DNA of 64,000 bases, taken from NCBI GenBank assembly GCA_965206775.1, contig CBDBKU010000003.1:806001-870000 (forward strand), read 5' to 3'. This document shows positions 54,123-64,000 of this stretch, in pieces. Position numbers and translations under genes: made by a program. The notes under the pieces were generated by a model that saw nothing but the letters and a program-made list of their open reading frames with translations, was not told where the DNA came from and made no database searches. Source of the stretch: VXMF01 sp965206775 (lineage in GTDB: Bacteria; Acidobacteriota; Terriglobia; Bryobacterales; UBA6623). How positions within the stretch are numbered: the stretch's first letter is position 1; each line of letters begins with the position of its first letter.

Positions 54123-56348
54123 TCAGCCTGTGCCAGGGAGCAAGGGGATCGGATGCGCGTCGACTTCGCATGAGCTTCGGATCCGCTCGCGCAACTTCGA
54201 CCAACGACGGGCTTTCGAGGCTGTAACAACGGCTCGCCGAATCGCGCTGGGCTGGCCCACAACGACAACGAGCTGCCTGCCTCTCGTGATACCCGTATAA
54301 ATCAGGTTCCTCTGCAACATCACGTAGTGATTGTTCATGATCGGAAGGACGACGGCCGGATACTCGGACCCCTGGCTCTTGTGAATGGTCGTGGCGTAGG
54401 CCGGGACCAAGGTGTCGATTTCCTTGAGAGAGTATTCCACTTTGCGACCGTAGAAGACGACTTGAAGCTCTTCGTGTTCAAGGTCCAGGCTGTCAATAAA
54501 GCCGATATCCCCGTTGTAGACTTCCTTGTCGTAGTCGTTCTCGACCTGCATGACCTTGTCACCCTTCGAGAACGCCCAGCCAAACCGCTCCACCCTGTCA
54601 GCCCCTTCCGGGTTGAGCACGGATTGAAGTTCGAGGTTGAGCGCCTTCGAACCAATGCCGCCGCGATTCATCGGACATAGGACCTGGATTTCGCGGACGG
54701 GGTCAAAGCCGAACCGCTGCGGAATACGAGTTCGGACTAGCTCGACAATCCTTCGCACGGCAGCCTCCGGTGTGTCGGCGGGGACGAAGTAGAAATCAGT
54801 CTCCCCCTCCGGCTTCCCCATTTCCGGCATCTCGCCCCGGTTGATTCGGTGCGCGTTTACGACAATGCGACTCTTCGCCGCTTGACGGAAGACCTCGACG
54901 AGCCGAGCTACAGGAACAACACCGCTCTCGATCAGATCGGCAAGCACCTGGCCAGGGCCGACGGACGGCAACTGATCGACGTCGCCGACGGCGAGCAGTG
55001 CCGCGTCCTCGGGTAGCGCATTCACGAGAGAGTGCATGAGCGGCACGTCGACCATGGACGTCTCGTCGATCACAAGCAAGTTGCATTCCAGCGGATTCTC
55101 GGAGTTTCGCCGGAATCCTCCGCGGCCCGGATCGAATTCGAGAAGGCGATGAACAGTCTTTGCCTCACGGCTAGCCGTTTCGCTCAAGCGCCTGGCAGCC
55201 CTCCCGGTCGGAGCGCAGAGGCTGATCTCGACCCCCTTGGCCAAGAGGATCTTCAAGATCGCGTTCACGATGGTGGTCTTCCCCACTCCAGGGCCGCCGG
55301 TGATCACGGTCACCTTCGAACGGAGCGCGGTGCGCACCGCTTCTGCCTGGCTGCTGGCCAAGGTCAGCCCGAGCTGCCGCTCTACCCAAGGAATGGCCCT
55401 GTTCGCGTCGATCAAAGTCCATGGCGGCGCACCGCGTACGAGCTTTCCAAGCGCCCTCGCAATACCTTGCTCGGCTCGATGCAGATGCTTGAGGAAGACA
55501 CAAGCCTTCGTACCGATCGTGTCTTCCACGACGCTCCCTTCGATGACCTCCGACCGAAGGGCGTGCTCGGCTAGTTCCGACGGGACGTCCAGAAGCTCGT
55601 GCGCGAGCGCTAAGAGGTCCTCCCGGGGAAATCCGCAGTGCCCGTCGCTGGTAGCCTCGCCAAGGGCGTAACTGATTCCGGCTCGGACCCGCACATCGGC
55701 CTCCTTGTGGATGCCGAGTTTCGAGGCGATCGCATCTGCCGCTGCGAAACCGATGCCCCGGATGTCTCGGGCCAGCCGATAGGGATTCTTCGACATGACT
55801 TCGAATGCGTCCGCGCCATAGACCTTATAGATACGCGCCGCTCGCGCAGATCCCACCCCATGGCTGTGGAGAAAGACCATGATTTCCCGGACGACCTTCT
55901 GCTCGTCCCAAGCGGCCGTTATTCGACTGGCGCGCACGGGACCGATCCCCGGCACATCGCGCAATCGCTCCGGCTCGCTCTCGATGACATCGAACACCTT
56001 GTCGGCGAACTCGGCAACCAGCTTCTTGGCGTAGACCGGGCCGATGCCAGGAATCGCCCCTGAAGCGAGATACTTCTCGATGCCGTCCTGGGATTTCGGC
56101 TCGGAGGTCTTGATATAGGCGGCCTCGAACTGTAACCCGTGCGCCCGGTCGTTCACCCACTGTCCGGACGCGGTGATCCACTCGCCCGGGTTCACGGATG
56201 GCGCGCGGCCGACAACAGCCTGGATCTCCCGGTGCCCGCGCGCTTGGACCCTCAGGACGCAGAATCCGTTCTCGGCGTTGTGGAACACCACCCGCTCGAT
56301 CAGTCCGGACAGCACTTCGCGATCAGGAGACGTGGCTTGCTGGGTCAC
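54123..56348 (-). CDS. recD2: RecD2-type ATP-dependent DNA helicase
   Basis: A 741-aa SF1B 5'-3' helicase of the RecD-like family that occurs without RecBC. The N-terminal region has OB-like and helix-hairpin-helix motifs (AIPGIGPVYAKKL, VPGIGPVRASRI, IRGIGFAAADAIA). Walker A GGPGVGKTT is at 351-359, Walker B-like LLVIDETSMVD follows, and the C-terminal motif VPAYATTIHKSQGSEY is the SF1 motif V/VI region. The start is GTG 56348. It is convergent with the ABC gene with a 10-bp gap. Confidence 0.92.
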   Translation of the reverse strand: MTQQATSPDREVLSGLIERVVFHNAENGFCVLRVQARGHREIQAVVGRAPSVNPGEWITASGQWVNDRAHGLQFEAAYIKTSEPKSQDGIEKYLASGAIPGIGPVYAKKLVAEFADKVFDVIESEPERLRDVPGIGPVRASRITAAWDEQKVVREIMVFLHSHGVGSARAARIYKVYGADAFEVMSKNPYRLARDIRGIGFAAADAIASKLGIHKEADVRVRAGISYALGEATSDGHCGFPREDLLALAHELLDVPSELAEHALRSEVIEGSVVEDTIGTKACVFLKHLHRAEQGIARALGKLVRGAPPWTLIDANRAIPWVERQLGLTLASSQAEAVRTALRSKVTVITGGPGVGKTTIVNAILKILLAKGVEISLCAPTGRAARRLSETASREAKTVHRLLEFDPGRGGFRRNSENPLECNLLVIDETSMVDVPLMHSLVNALPEDAALLAVGDVDQLPSVGPGQVLADLIESGVVPVARLVEVFRQAAKSRIVVNAHRINRGEMPEMGKPEGETDFYFVPADTPEAAVRRIVELVRTRIPQRFGFDPVREIQVLCPMNRGGIGSKALNLELQSVLNPEGADRVERFGWAFSKGDKVMQVENDYDKEVYNGDIGFIDSLDLEHEELQVVFYGRKVEYSLKEIDTLVPAYATTIHKSQGSEYPAVVLPIMNNHYVMLQRNLIYTGITRGRQLVVVVGQPSAIRRAVVTASKARRWSKLRERIRSSCEVDAHPIPLLPGTG

Positions 56349-56851
56349 TAGACCGTCTGGTTAAGGCCGGATCCCAGCCTGTCGCCGGAGATCGTCACAC
56401 TAATTGAACACTACCGCATGTGTCGGTCTCGGCTCGTGTCGGCGCGTGTGAGTCACGCGAGATACGCGCAGAGGGTCGCGATTGCCGCGCCACCAAGAAA
56501 CGGAGAGCACATCGGAAAGCAGGCAGCGTCTTCGTGACGTCTTGCGATGCGCGTTCGACGCATTGCCAACTGCTGCAGGCGCTGCTAGCCTGCCTGCTCC
56601 TCGCGTTCCTGGAACAAGTCACTTCCGGACTGAGGCAATACGGTCCCCTTGGTGACTTTGCGATGCAAACCCAGTTCATACGGGTTCGCGGCGCACGCGA
56701 TGTCGCGGATCACACGGTGCGCCGTAACGATTACCCGGGAAACTATGTGAGGAAACCCAGCTGACCAGCGGCCCTCACAGGAAGGACCATCCGTGGGTGC
56801 CGCCCTGTAAATGGAGTCGAACGGCGCCGGAAGGAAGCCGAGAAACGAGAG
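56349..56851. other. Intergenic stretch, nothing recognised
   Basis: About 500 bp before the promoter of the second Oar gene. Short open frames on both strands show no family similarity. No tRNA recognised. Confidence 0.45.
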
Positions 56852-56880
56852 TTGACTTTCCCCCTACCATGCGTTATGTT
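56852..56880 (+). promoter_or_regulatory. Sigma-70-type promoter of the second Oar receptor
   Basis: TTGACT (56852-56857), a 17-nt spacer and TATGTT (56875-56880). It leaves a leader of about 120 nt before ATG 57006, which has an AGGAGG ribosome-binding site about 12 nt upstream. Confidence 0.55.
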
Positions 56881-57005
56881 GCTCGCAAATGTGGTTTCTG
56901 GCAGTAGGCCTGCCTCGTCCGCCGACGACAATTGGCGTTCAGGCGTGACGGGAGATCCTACAGTCGCAAGTCGCACGATCGGGCAGCAGGAGGAAATTCG
57001 ATCCC

Positions 57006-60000
57006 ATGAACATTACACGGCTTGCATCCTTGGTGGTTCTGTCACTGCTCTTCGTATCAAGCGCTGCAGCGCAGTTCTTGTTGCGCGGAACAATCGGTGG
57101 CCTAGTAACTGACGAAACTGGCGCTGTGATCGTCGGCGCAACCGTTACGTTGACGGACTTGGATCGTAACCAAGCCTCGGTCGCCGCGACAAATGAAGGC
57201 GGCCTGTTCTCGTTTCCCAACCTGGTATCGGGCAACTACCAGGTCTTGGTCGAACAGGACGGCTTCAAGGCGGGGGTGTCGGATATCGTGGTCATCACTA
57301 CCAACGACAACGTCCGAGTCGATATCGCGTTGCAGATAGGCGACGTCACCGAAACGGTCGAGGTAACAACTGCCGCTCCGCTGATACAGACCGAACAGAC
57401 CGTGGTGGGGCAGGTCGTCGACGAAGCTCTTGTCGAGGCCCTCCCTGCCCTAGGGCGAAATTTCTTGGCGTTCTCGACCTTGGCCCCGAACGTGAGTTCC
57501 TTTCCTAGAAGCGGCACAGCCAACGCCACGTGGTCCGTGGGGTCGCACCACACCGTCGGGGGAGTCGCGGTCCAAGTAGGCGGGGGCGGTGACAACGGCC
57601 TCTACATGAACGGCGTCAATATTAACGACTCCTGGCTGGGAGGGACCCAGTACTCTCCTTCAATGGAGAACGTGCAAGAGGTCAAGGTCGACACCGCCAA
57701 CTTTTCCGCGGCCAGCGGACGTGACATTTCGACTACGAGTGTCGTGACGAAGGCCGGCACCAATGAATTCCATGGCGGCCTGTTCAACTACCTCGAGAAC
57801 GAGGCCCTGAATGCCTGGCATCCTTTTGTCAAGTCCGAGTCGGAACCGGGTCAGAGACAGGACAAGCTCCAGCGCAACCAGTTCGGCGGCAACATTGGGG
57901 GCCCGGTGGTGGTTCCAGGAGTCTTCAGCGGCCGCAACAAGGCGTTTTTCTTTTTCGGATACGAAGGCTTTGACAACAACAGCGGAAGCGTGGCCACAGG
58001 CTCGTTCGGCGGCAGCAATCTATTCCGCGTCCCGACGACTGAAGAGCGGCAGGGAGACTACAGCGGGTTGGTGAGCCGCTTTCCGAATGATCCGAACGTG
58101 CTCCTCTACAACCCGTTCACCACCCGGTTTGACGCGGATGGTAACAGCATTAGGGATCGTGTCGTGAACAACGACCTCCGCACGACGGGCATGGTCAACC
58201 AGACCGCTCTCCAGCAGATCAACGATATCTATCCGGTATCGAACGGATTCGTCAATCCAAACAACCCGGACGATCTGCGCAATCACAGAGTTGTATCGAA
58301 GAGGACGAATTTCAACTGGCGAATCGACACTCGCTTCGACTACAGGATCACGGATAACGATAACGTCTATGTCTCGTATTCCGAATCACTCGGATTGGAC
58401 GACAATCGAGGTGGCCTGTTCCCGGAACTTGACCGGAACGTGGAGGACTCGTCGTACGTCATCGGGGTCAGCTACGCCCGCGTATTCACGCCGACTCTGA
58501 CGAACGATTTCACCTTTGGCTTCACTCGACCCCATCTCAATAGTGTCGACCAAGGCACCCAGGACAAACTGGCGCAGACTGACACACCCCGCAATCGACA
58601 CTTCCAGAATCTAGGTGACCCCAATTTCATCGGGTTCGGCATGCATTCGATCAGCGTTGGCGGCGGGTATCCCGGCCACGGCATCGGCGGGGCTACGATC
58701 TTCGACAATCCAGGGCTTCAGTTCGGAAGCAACGCTAGCTGGGTGCGGGGAAGTCACTCGACAAAGTTCGGCTTCAACTATGTCAACAAAGGCGAACGAG
58801 TTGTCAGTGCCGGCGGTCGCTCGGTTAGATTCGACCAGCAATTCACGAGGTCCGGGAGCGTGGATAGTTCATTGGGAGGCGATGGAATGGCCTCCTGGAT
58901 GCTGGGCTTGCCAAGCAACATGAGAAGGCCGAACAGCTTTGGCGGCGAGGAGCCTTGGCGCACAGCTTGGAACGACGTCTGGGGATTCTATTTCGAAGAC
59001 AAGTGGCAGGTCACTCCCAAGCTTACGCTCAACTTGGGAATGCGCTATGACGTAATCATTCCCACCTACTCGCCGAGCGACTACTGTTGCGCCCTCTTGG
59101 ACAAGAGCTATCCTGACTGGCAGCTGGTCGTGCCCGGCCGGGCGGATGGTTACCCGACAAAGGCACTTTCAGCGGACAAGAATAATTTCGGCCCTAGGCT
59201 TGGCTTGGCCTACCGCATCAGTCCCGACTTGGTAGTGCGGGCCAGCTATGGGATGTTCTATCAAGGCGGTATCAGCGAGATACGCGCGCGGACCACCTCC
59301 AATGTGCCTTCAACGGGCGGTGAGACCCTGAACAACGCCGCGCTCGGTGTCCCTGACGATCAACCGGTCCTATCCTTCTCCGACATCTTCCCAGCAGGGC
59401 GTGACCTTGTCCTAGGCAACTTCCCGGTGAGCACTGGCACTGGCACTGGTTACTACGAGTTCCCGTGGAGTTGCACCGGAGAGTGCCACATGGTTGACCA
59501 GCAGTCCCAGGTTGACCCCTACTACCAGCGGTGGATGGTCGATATCCAGAAGAGCATCGGGCAGGACGTGGTCTTGTCCCTGGCATACCAAGGCGCACGT
59601 GGCACCAAGCTTCCGTATCGTGAACCCGTGAATGCACCGCCCTACCGCACTGGATGGCCGGACGACGCAGAATTCGTCGATCAATTCCGTCCGAATCCGA
59701 GTGGACGGTTCCGCGACATACGAGTGATCCGGCATGGAAACAACTCCTTCTACAACGCAGCCACAATCAAGCTCGAGAGACGGTTCAATCAAGGCTTGCA
59801 GTTCACCACGCACTACACGTGGTCGAAGACAGTCACCGACCCGATCCTGTTTGCGGCCGAGTACTTGGAAATGTGGAGAACTGCAGGGTCGTCCCTGCAA
59901 TGGGATAATAATCGCCACTTGGGTCGCGGCGAGGCGGAGTATTCTCATCCGCATCGCTGGATCTCCGCTGTTCTTTGGCAGCCGGAATGGGGGCAGGGCC

Positions 60001-60473
60001 TGCCTGCCGTTCCCAAGGCCCTTCTTCACGGCTGGACAACGAGCGTGATCACCACGTTCGAGTCCGGCAATGCCTGGACCGTCTTCAATGACCAAACCTC
60101 GGCTCGTGACTTCGAGCCTGAGATGCCGAATCGAGTTGGCAATCCGAATTTGTCGCGCGGCGCGCGGGCATCGAATCGCTTCTTCGACACCGGCGCCTTC
60201 ACGGATCCTGGTATCGACGTCAAAGGCAATTCCGGGCCGGGAACGGTTCGCGGCCCCGGTCAGAACAACTGGAACCTCAACTTGGCGAAGACCTTCAACA
60301 TCACCGAGAAGCTCAACGTCGAGTTCCGGGCCGAGATGTACAACCTGTTCAATCACACCCAGTTCAAGGAAATCAACACCAGCTTCTCGACGTTCACTGG
60401 CACCACTTTCGGCTGGATCAGCGGGGCGCACGACGGTAGGTTCATGCAGTTCGGTCTCCGCTTGACGTTCTGA
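57006..60473 (+). CDS. Oar-type TonB-dependent outer-membrane receptor
   Basis: A 1,155-aa protein: a signal peptide (MNITRLASLVVLSLLFVSSAAA), a carboxypeptidase-regulatory domain (LRGTIGGLVTDETGAVIVGA...), plug residues AEALPALGRNFLAFSTLAPN, and a barrel ending in FGLRLTF. It is paralogous to the receptor at 39926. A clear promoter and AGGAGG lie upstream. The DUF1549/DUF1501 genes follow on the same strand, a frequent arrangement in which a glycan- or sulfate-related substrate is inferred but not proven. Confidence 0.9.
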   Translation: MNITRLASLVVLSLLFVSSAAAQFLLRGTIGGLVTDETGAVIVGATVTLTDLDRNQASVAATNEGGLFSFPNLVSGNYQVLVEQDGFKAGVSDIVVITTNDNVRVDIALQIGDVTETVEVTTAAPLIQTEQTVVGQVVDEALVEALPALGRNFLAFSTLAPNVSSFPRSGTANATWSVGSHHTVGGVAVQVGGGGDNGLYMNGVNINDSWLGGTQYSPSMENVQEVKVDTANFSAASGRDISTTSVVTKAGTNEFHGGLFNYLENEALNAWHPFVKSESEPGQRQDKLQRNQFGGNIGGPVVVPGVFSGRNKAFFFFGYEGFDNNSGSVATGSFGGSNLFRVPTTEERQGDYSGLVSRFPNDPNVLLYNPFTTRFDADGNSIRDRVVNNDLRTTGMVNQTALQQINDIYPVSNGFVNPNNPDDLRNHRVVSKRTNFNWRIDTRFDYRITDNDNVYVSYSESLGLDDNRGGLFPELDRNVEDSSYVIGVSYARVFTPTLTNDFTFGFTRPHLNSVDQGTQDKLAQTDTPRNRHFQNLGDPNFIGFGMHSISVGGGYPGHGIGGATIFDNPGLQFGSNASWVRGSHSTKFGFNYVNKGERVVSAGGRSVRFDQQFTRSGSVDSSLGGDGMASWMLGLPSNMRRPNSFGGEEPWRTAWNDVWGFYFEDKWQVTPKLTLNLGMRYDVIIPTYSPSDYCCALLDKSYPDWQLVVPGRADGYPTKALSADKNNFGPRLGLAYRISPDLVVRASYGMFYQGGISEIRARTTSNVPSTGGETLNNAALGVPDDQPVLSFSDIFPAGRDLVLGNFPVSTGTGTGYYEFPWSCTGECHMVDQQSQVDPYYQRWMVDIQKSIGQDVVLSLAYQGARGTKLPYREPVNAPPYRTGWPDDAEFVDQFRPNPSGRFRDIRVIRHGNNSFYNAATIKLERRFNQGLQFTTHYTWSKTVTDPILFAAEYLEMWRTAGSSLQWDNNRHLGRGEAEYSHPHRWISAVLWQPEWGQGLPAVPKALLHGWTTSVITTFESGNAWTVFNDQTSARDFEPEMPNRVGNPNLSRGARASNRFFDTGAFTDPGIDVKGNSGPGTVRGPGQNNWNLNLAKTFNITEKLNVEFRAEMYNLFNHTQFKEINTSFSTFTGTTFGWISGAHDGRFMQFGLRLTF

Positions 60474-60636
60474 CCAGGCATTCTGGAGGCCAATGGACCG
60501 TGCCAACGCGTCGGCGGATGGCAAGGGGCGGGCTCTTCTATTTCCTGTCTCAGGGCTTGATCCAGAGGAGCCGCGAACTTGCATTTCCTGCTGACGCACT
60601 CCACACTAGGGTCCGGCAGGGAAGATTGGAGAGACG

Positions 60637-63471
60637 ATGGCGAATCCGCGTTATTTCGGACTTGTGGTAGCGGCAGTACTTGCGGTTGCAGCTACGACCA
60701 CCGCTGCGACGCAGGGTGAAATCGAGTTCTTCGAAAAAAACGTCCGTCCGATCTTCGTCGAAAGGTGCTCCGTCTGCCACGGCGAGCAATTGCAGACAGC
60801 CGGCTTGAAGCTGACGACGGCCGAAGGCTTCTACAGCGGGGGCGAGTCGGGGCCGGTATTTCTCAAGGACGATCCGGAAAGGAGCGGGCTGCTTTCCGCT
60901 GTTCGCTACGAAGGCCAAGTCAAGATGCCCCCGACGGCGAAACTGCCCGAAGAGGAAATCGAAGCGCTGACGAGATGGATCAGGCAAGGCGCCCCGTGGC
61001 CCGATGCAGGATTCAAGGCAGTCACCCCGGACCATGGCTCGGGACCGCAATGGACCGACAAACAGAGGAGCCACTGGGGGTTCCAGCCCATTCGGGCGCG
61101 GGAGCTTCCCCTCGTGAGCGACGAGGACTGGACCGAAACGCCGATCGACCATTTCATCCTGGCGAATCTGGAAGGGCAAGGGCTAGCTCCGCCCCCCCGA
61201 GCTGACAGGCTGACGCTATTGCGACGGGCCAAGTACGACCTTCACGGCCTGGCTCCCACGGAAGCTGAAATCCAGGAATTCCTGGCAGACCAAGTTCCCG
61301 GCGCGTTTCGGGGGCTGGTCGACCGACTCCTGGACTCCCCGCGGTACGGCGAAAAGTGGGGTCGCCACTGGCTCGATATCGCCCGCTATGCGGACTCGAC
61401 CGGTCTGGACGATGACATCAAGGTGCCCTACACCTGGCGCTATCGCGACTACGTCATCGAGGCTTTGAACCGGGACACGCCGTTCGATCGGTTTATCGTC
61501 GAGCAACTGGCCGGTGATCTGCTGCCGCCCGAGGGGTCGGATGGGGTCAACGAGCGGGGCGTGATTGCAACCGGTTTCCTGGCAGTGGGAACAAAGCCTC
61601 TGGTCCAACAGGACAAGATCAAGATGAAGTACGACGTGATTGATGAGCAGATCGACACGACGGCGAAGGTCTTCATGGGGCTCACGATGGGCTGCGCTCG
61701 CTGCCACGATCACAAATTCGATCCTATCTCGGCCAAAGACTACTACTCCATGGCTTCGATCTTCGCGAGCCTCAAGAACTTCGCGAGCCTGGATCCATCG
61801 ATGACCGTATCGAAGGTGCATCTCGAGCCTCTGGTTCCTGAAAAGACGTACCGGCGATACAAGGACCACCAAGACAGCATCGGCAACACGAAACGGCGAA
61901 TCGAGTCATTCGTGAACCTCGAAATGTACCGGCATGTGATCGAACGTCGCAGCCCGGAACTGGCTCGATACATGGTTGCGGCATACGAGGTTTACAACGA
62001 TGGGGCGGATGCCGAGATCGTTGCCGCGAGAGAGCGCCTCGACTGCGAGGTGCTGAGACTGTGGGCCAAGTATCTGGAGCCGGGTGACGAACTCCGCCTG
62101 CACCTGCGCCAGTGGCAGGAGGCGGAGAAGGCAGCTCGGGGCGCAGTGGCGGAGGAATACCAGCAGCGCTTCCGAAGCAGGGGTCTCGAGTGGATCGAAC
62201 GGCTAGACCAGTGGCGGCGCGAGATTGAGGCTTGGAACGGCGCCGGCGAGTTTCCCGAGAAGCCCGATCTCGCCCCGGGCTCGGACCGTTTCTTCTCCGA
62301 GGTGACACTAGCGGCGGCCGCCATGGACGAAGGAGCCACGCGGGTGGACGGTCCGTTCGCGGTACCCGAGCGGTCGCTGGACTCCATCCTGCCGGCCGAT
62401 TCCCGGGCACGCGTTGATGGCCTGCGCAAGGAACTGGAGAGATTGAAAGAGTCAGCACCGCCCGAGCCCCCTATGGCTTACGCCGTGACGCAAGGCGACA
62501 GCGTCGAGCAGCACGTCTTTGTTCGCGGGAGCCACCACAACCTCGGTTCCCCAGTGCGCAAGGAATTCCCTGTCATCCTGGCCGGGAACGAACAGCAGCC
62601 AATCGCCAGCAGCAGCGGCAGATTGGAGCTGGCGCAATGGCTGGCAAGCCCGGACCACCCTCTGACGAGCCGGGTCATCGTGAATCGGCTCTGGCAGTGG
62701 CACTTCGGGCAGGGTCTGGTCCGGACACCGAACAATTTCGGGGTTATGGGAGAGCGACCCACGCATCCTGAATTGCTGGACTACCTAGCAAGACGGTTCG
62801 TGGATGATGGCTGGTCATTGAAGGCCATGCATCGGTTGATCATGCTCTCGAGCACTTACCAGATGCAGAGTCAGATCTCGGAGGAAGCGTGGACGAAGGA
62901 TTCCGCAAACCGTCTGTGGTCGCGGTTCAATCGTCGGCGCCTAACCGTCGAGGAGATGCGCGACTCGTTGCTGGCGATCGACGGCTCGCTTGATCTGACC
63001 ATGGGGGGAGCCCTCACGGAAAGTCTCGACTCGTACGGTTTTGAAGAAGCCTACGTGCATCCTGACGCGACCCGAAGGCGCACGGTCTACTTGCCGATCT
63101 ACCGCAACAAAATGCCAACTCTGCTCACGCTGTTCGACTTTGCCGATCCGTCGGCGAGCATTGCCGTCCGGCCGAGGACCAGCATCGCCCCTCAGGGACT
63201 GTACTTCATGAACAGTGACTTCATTCAGGGGCGAGCTCGGGCGCTGGCGAGCCACTTGCTGCAGCTGGACGAAATCGGCGATTCCGCCCGAATAGAGAAG
63301 GCCTATTGGATCGCGCTCACGCGAAAGCCGGAATCGCAAGAAGTGGATGAAATGCTCGATTACATGGCCGAGTACCCTGTGCGCGCGAATGCCACTGATG
63401 GTCGCCTCGAACGCTGGCAGAGTCTCTGCCGCCTGCTCCTGGGATCGAACGAATACAACTACGTCAACTGA
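60637..63471 (+). CDS. DUF1549/DUF1553 protein with N-terminal cytochrome c motif (PSCyt1-PSCyt2-PSD1)
   Basis: A 944-aa exported protein with a signal peptide (1-23). One haem-c motif CSVCH (44-48) lies in the PSCyt1 domain. DUF1549 (about 165-370) shows LTLLRRAKYDLHGLAPTEAEI, YGEKWGRHWLDIARYADS and a second Cys/His set CARCHDHKFDP. DUF1553 (about 680-920) shows SPDHPLTSRVIVNRLWQWHFGQG. These proteins are abundant in Planctomycetes and Acidobacteriota; their reaction is unknown, and they are paired with DUF1501 as here. GGAGAG precedes ATG 60637. Confidence 0.9.
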   Translation: MANPRYFGLVVAAVLAVAATTTAATQGEIEFFEKNVRPIFVERCSVCHGEQLQTAGLKLTTAEGFYSGGESGPVFLKDDPERSGLLSAVRYEGQVKMPPTAKLPEEEIEALTRWIRQGAPWPDAGFKAVTPDHGSGPQWTDKQRSHWGFQPIRARELPLVSDEDWTETPIDHFILANLEGQGLAPPPRADRLTLLRRAKYDLHGLAPTEAEIQEFLADQVPGAFRGLVDRLLDSPRYGEKWGRHWLDIARYADSTGLDDDIKVPYTWRYRDYVIEALNRDTPFDRFIVEQLAGDLLPPEGSDGVNERGVIATGFLAVGTKPLVQQDKIKMKYDVIDEQIDTTAKVFMGLTMGCARCHDHKFDPISAKDYYSMASIFASLKNFASLDPSMTVSKVHLEPLVPEKTYRRYKDHQDSIGNTKRRIESFVNLEMYRHVIERRSPELARYMVAAYEVYNDGADAEIVAARERLDCEVLRLWAKYLEPGDELRLHLRQWQEAEKAARGAVAEEYQQRFRSRGLEWIERLDQWRREIEAWNGAGEFPEKPDLAPGSDRFFSEVTLAAAAMDEGATRVDGPFAVPERSLDSILPADSRARVDGLRKELERLKESAPPEPPMAYAVTQGDSVEQHVFVRGSHHNLGSPVRKEFPVILAGNEQQPIASSSGRLELAQWLASPDHPLTSRVIVNRLWQWHFGQGLVRTPNNFGVMGERPTHPELLDYLARRFVDDGWSLKAMHRLIMLSSTYQMQSQISEEAWTKDSANRLWSRFNRRRLTVEEMRDSLLAIDGSLDLTMGGALTESLDSYGFEEAYVHPDATRRRTVYLPIYRNKMPTLLTLFDFADPSASIAVRPRTSIAPQGLYFMNSDFIQGRARALASHLLQLDEIGDSARIEKAYWIALTRKPESQEVDEMLDYMAEYPVRANATDGRLERWQSLCRLLLGSNEYNYVN

Positions 63472-63480
63472 GGAGGAACG

Positions 63481-64000
63481 GTGAACAGCAACAGCAGGCT
63501 CCAAACGATTTCGAGGCGAAACCTGCTACGCCAGACGGGCTTGGGTTTCGCTGCACTAGGGTTGGAGGTCTTGCTGGCGGAGCAAGCCGGGCTCCGTGGG
63601 GCCACGCCGCTCGAGAACCCCAACGAGCCCAAGAAGCCGCACTTCGCCCCCAAGGCGAAGAATGTCATTTTCCTATTCATGCACGGCGGGCCTTCCCACC
63701 TCGACACGTTTGACCCTAAACCGCGATTGAAGGCAGACGCGGGCAAGCCGATGCCCATCAAGAAAGAGGTGTCGTTCACCCCGCTGGACAAAGTCGGCGG
63801 GCTGATGCCATCTCCCTTCGAGTTCAGGCAGTACGGAGAGTGCGGTACCCCCGTCAGCAGTCTCTTCCCCAACCTGGGAGGCTGCGTCGACGACCTCTGC
63901 GTGGTTCGCTCGATGGTCGGCGACGCCGTGGACCACGGCGGCGCAATGCTGCAGCTGCACACCGGTGCATTTAACTTCACCCGCCCGAGCTTGGGGTCTT
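63481..64000 (+). CDS. DUF1501 protein, Tat-exported, 3' cut by window
   Basis: Starts at GTG 63481, 9 bp after the preceding stop, with AGGAGGA just upstream. The visible 173 residues show a twin-arginine leader (SRRNLLRQTGLGFAALG) and the DUF1501 start AKNVIFLFMHGGPSHLDTFDPKP, followed by VRSMVGDAVDHGGAML. DUF1501 resembles the alkaline phosphatase/sulfatase fold. It is co-transcribed with the DUF1549/DUF1553 partner. The remainder lies beyond base 64000. Confidence 0.88.
   Translation, partial: MNSNSRLQTISRRNLLRQTGLGFAALGLEVLLAEQAGLRGATPLENPNEPKKPHFAPKAKNVIFLFMHGGPSHLDTFDPKPRLKADAGKPMPIKKEVSFTPLDKVGGLMPSPFEFRQYGECGTPVSSLFPNLGGCVDDLCVVRSMVGDAVDHGGAMLQLHTGAFNFTRPSLGS

Overview
The window is 64 kb of GC-rich bacterial chromosome. 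The gene content points to an Acidobacteriota-like heterotroph: two Oar-type TonB-dependent receptors that start with a carboxypeptidase-regulatory domain and end in Phe, exported PQQ-type beta-propellers, a DUF1549/DUF1553 cytochrome plus DUF1501 pair, Tat-exported Gfo/Idh/MocA and dipeptidase-like proteins, a sulfatase and HupE/UreJ. This placement is inferred from families only; there is no rRNA or other marker in the window.

Layout. 1-8.9 kb: a lectin-like protein tail, an exported quinoprotein, a MATE pump, a YqiA-type esterase, HupE/UreJ, an NHL-repeat lipoprotein and an ECF sigma / anti-sigma-like / DUF4252 operon. 8.9-13.3 kb: an M16 protease and guaB. 13.3-17.5 kb: gene-poor sequence with an integrase remnant and a large 2OG-Fe(II) oxygenase. 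17.5-23.2 kb: an exported Gfo/Idh/MocA protein, then a leftward cluster of B12-binding protein, DUF2520 dehydrogenase, panB, panC and sulfatase. 23.3-28.6 kb: a tight rightward operon of two exported beta-propellers, an adenylate-forming enzyme and an NTF2-fold protein. 28.9-30.7 kb: a DUF262/DUF1524 (GmrSD-like) defence protein beside an integrase scrap. 31-36 kb: Tat-exported M19-like, Gfo/Idh/MocA and isochorismatase-like proteins with a SelA-like PLP enzyme. 36.3-38.2 kb: a multidomain EF-hand/epoxide-hydrolase-like protein.

38.2-50 kb is a nested insertion zone. It holds an ISAs1-type fragment, a frameshifted membrane-protein gene, an Oar receptor, a broken ISNCY-type transposase, and a serine-recombinase element (DUF5372-like ORF, small ORF, recombinase). 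That recombinase is split by a complete 2,421-bp IS50/Tn5-like element whose transposase carries an N-terminal DUF4338 (DruA-like) domain. The insertion is exact: 8-bp target duplications GCCACGGG at 45485-45492 and 47914-47921, imperfect 19-bp terminal repeats starting CTG, and restoration of the recombinase frame when the IS is removed in silico. A truncated IS1595 transposase and a decayed NTF2-like gene follow.

50-64 kb returns to chromosomal genes: AtuA/DUF1446, a Lon-substrate-binding-domain protein, an SDR / shikimate kinase / LolD-like operon, a RecD2 helicase, a second Oar receptor, and the cytochrome-DUF1501 pair cut by the window end.

A recurring regulatory pattern is a (T/C)ACAAT hexamer placed 5-7 nt before an ATG, GTG or TTG start (genes at 361, 3598-, 13320-, 17540). 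This suggests leaderless mRNAs, while other genes have strong AGGAGG ribosome-binding sites.
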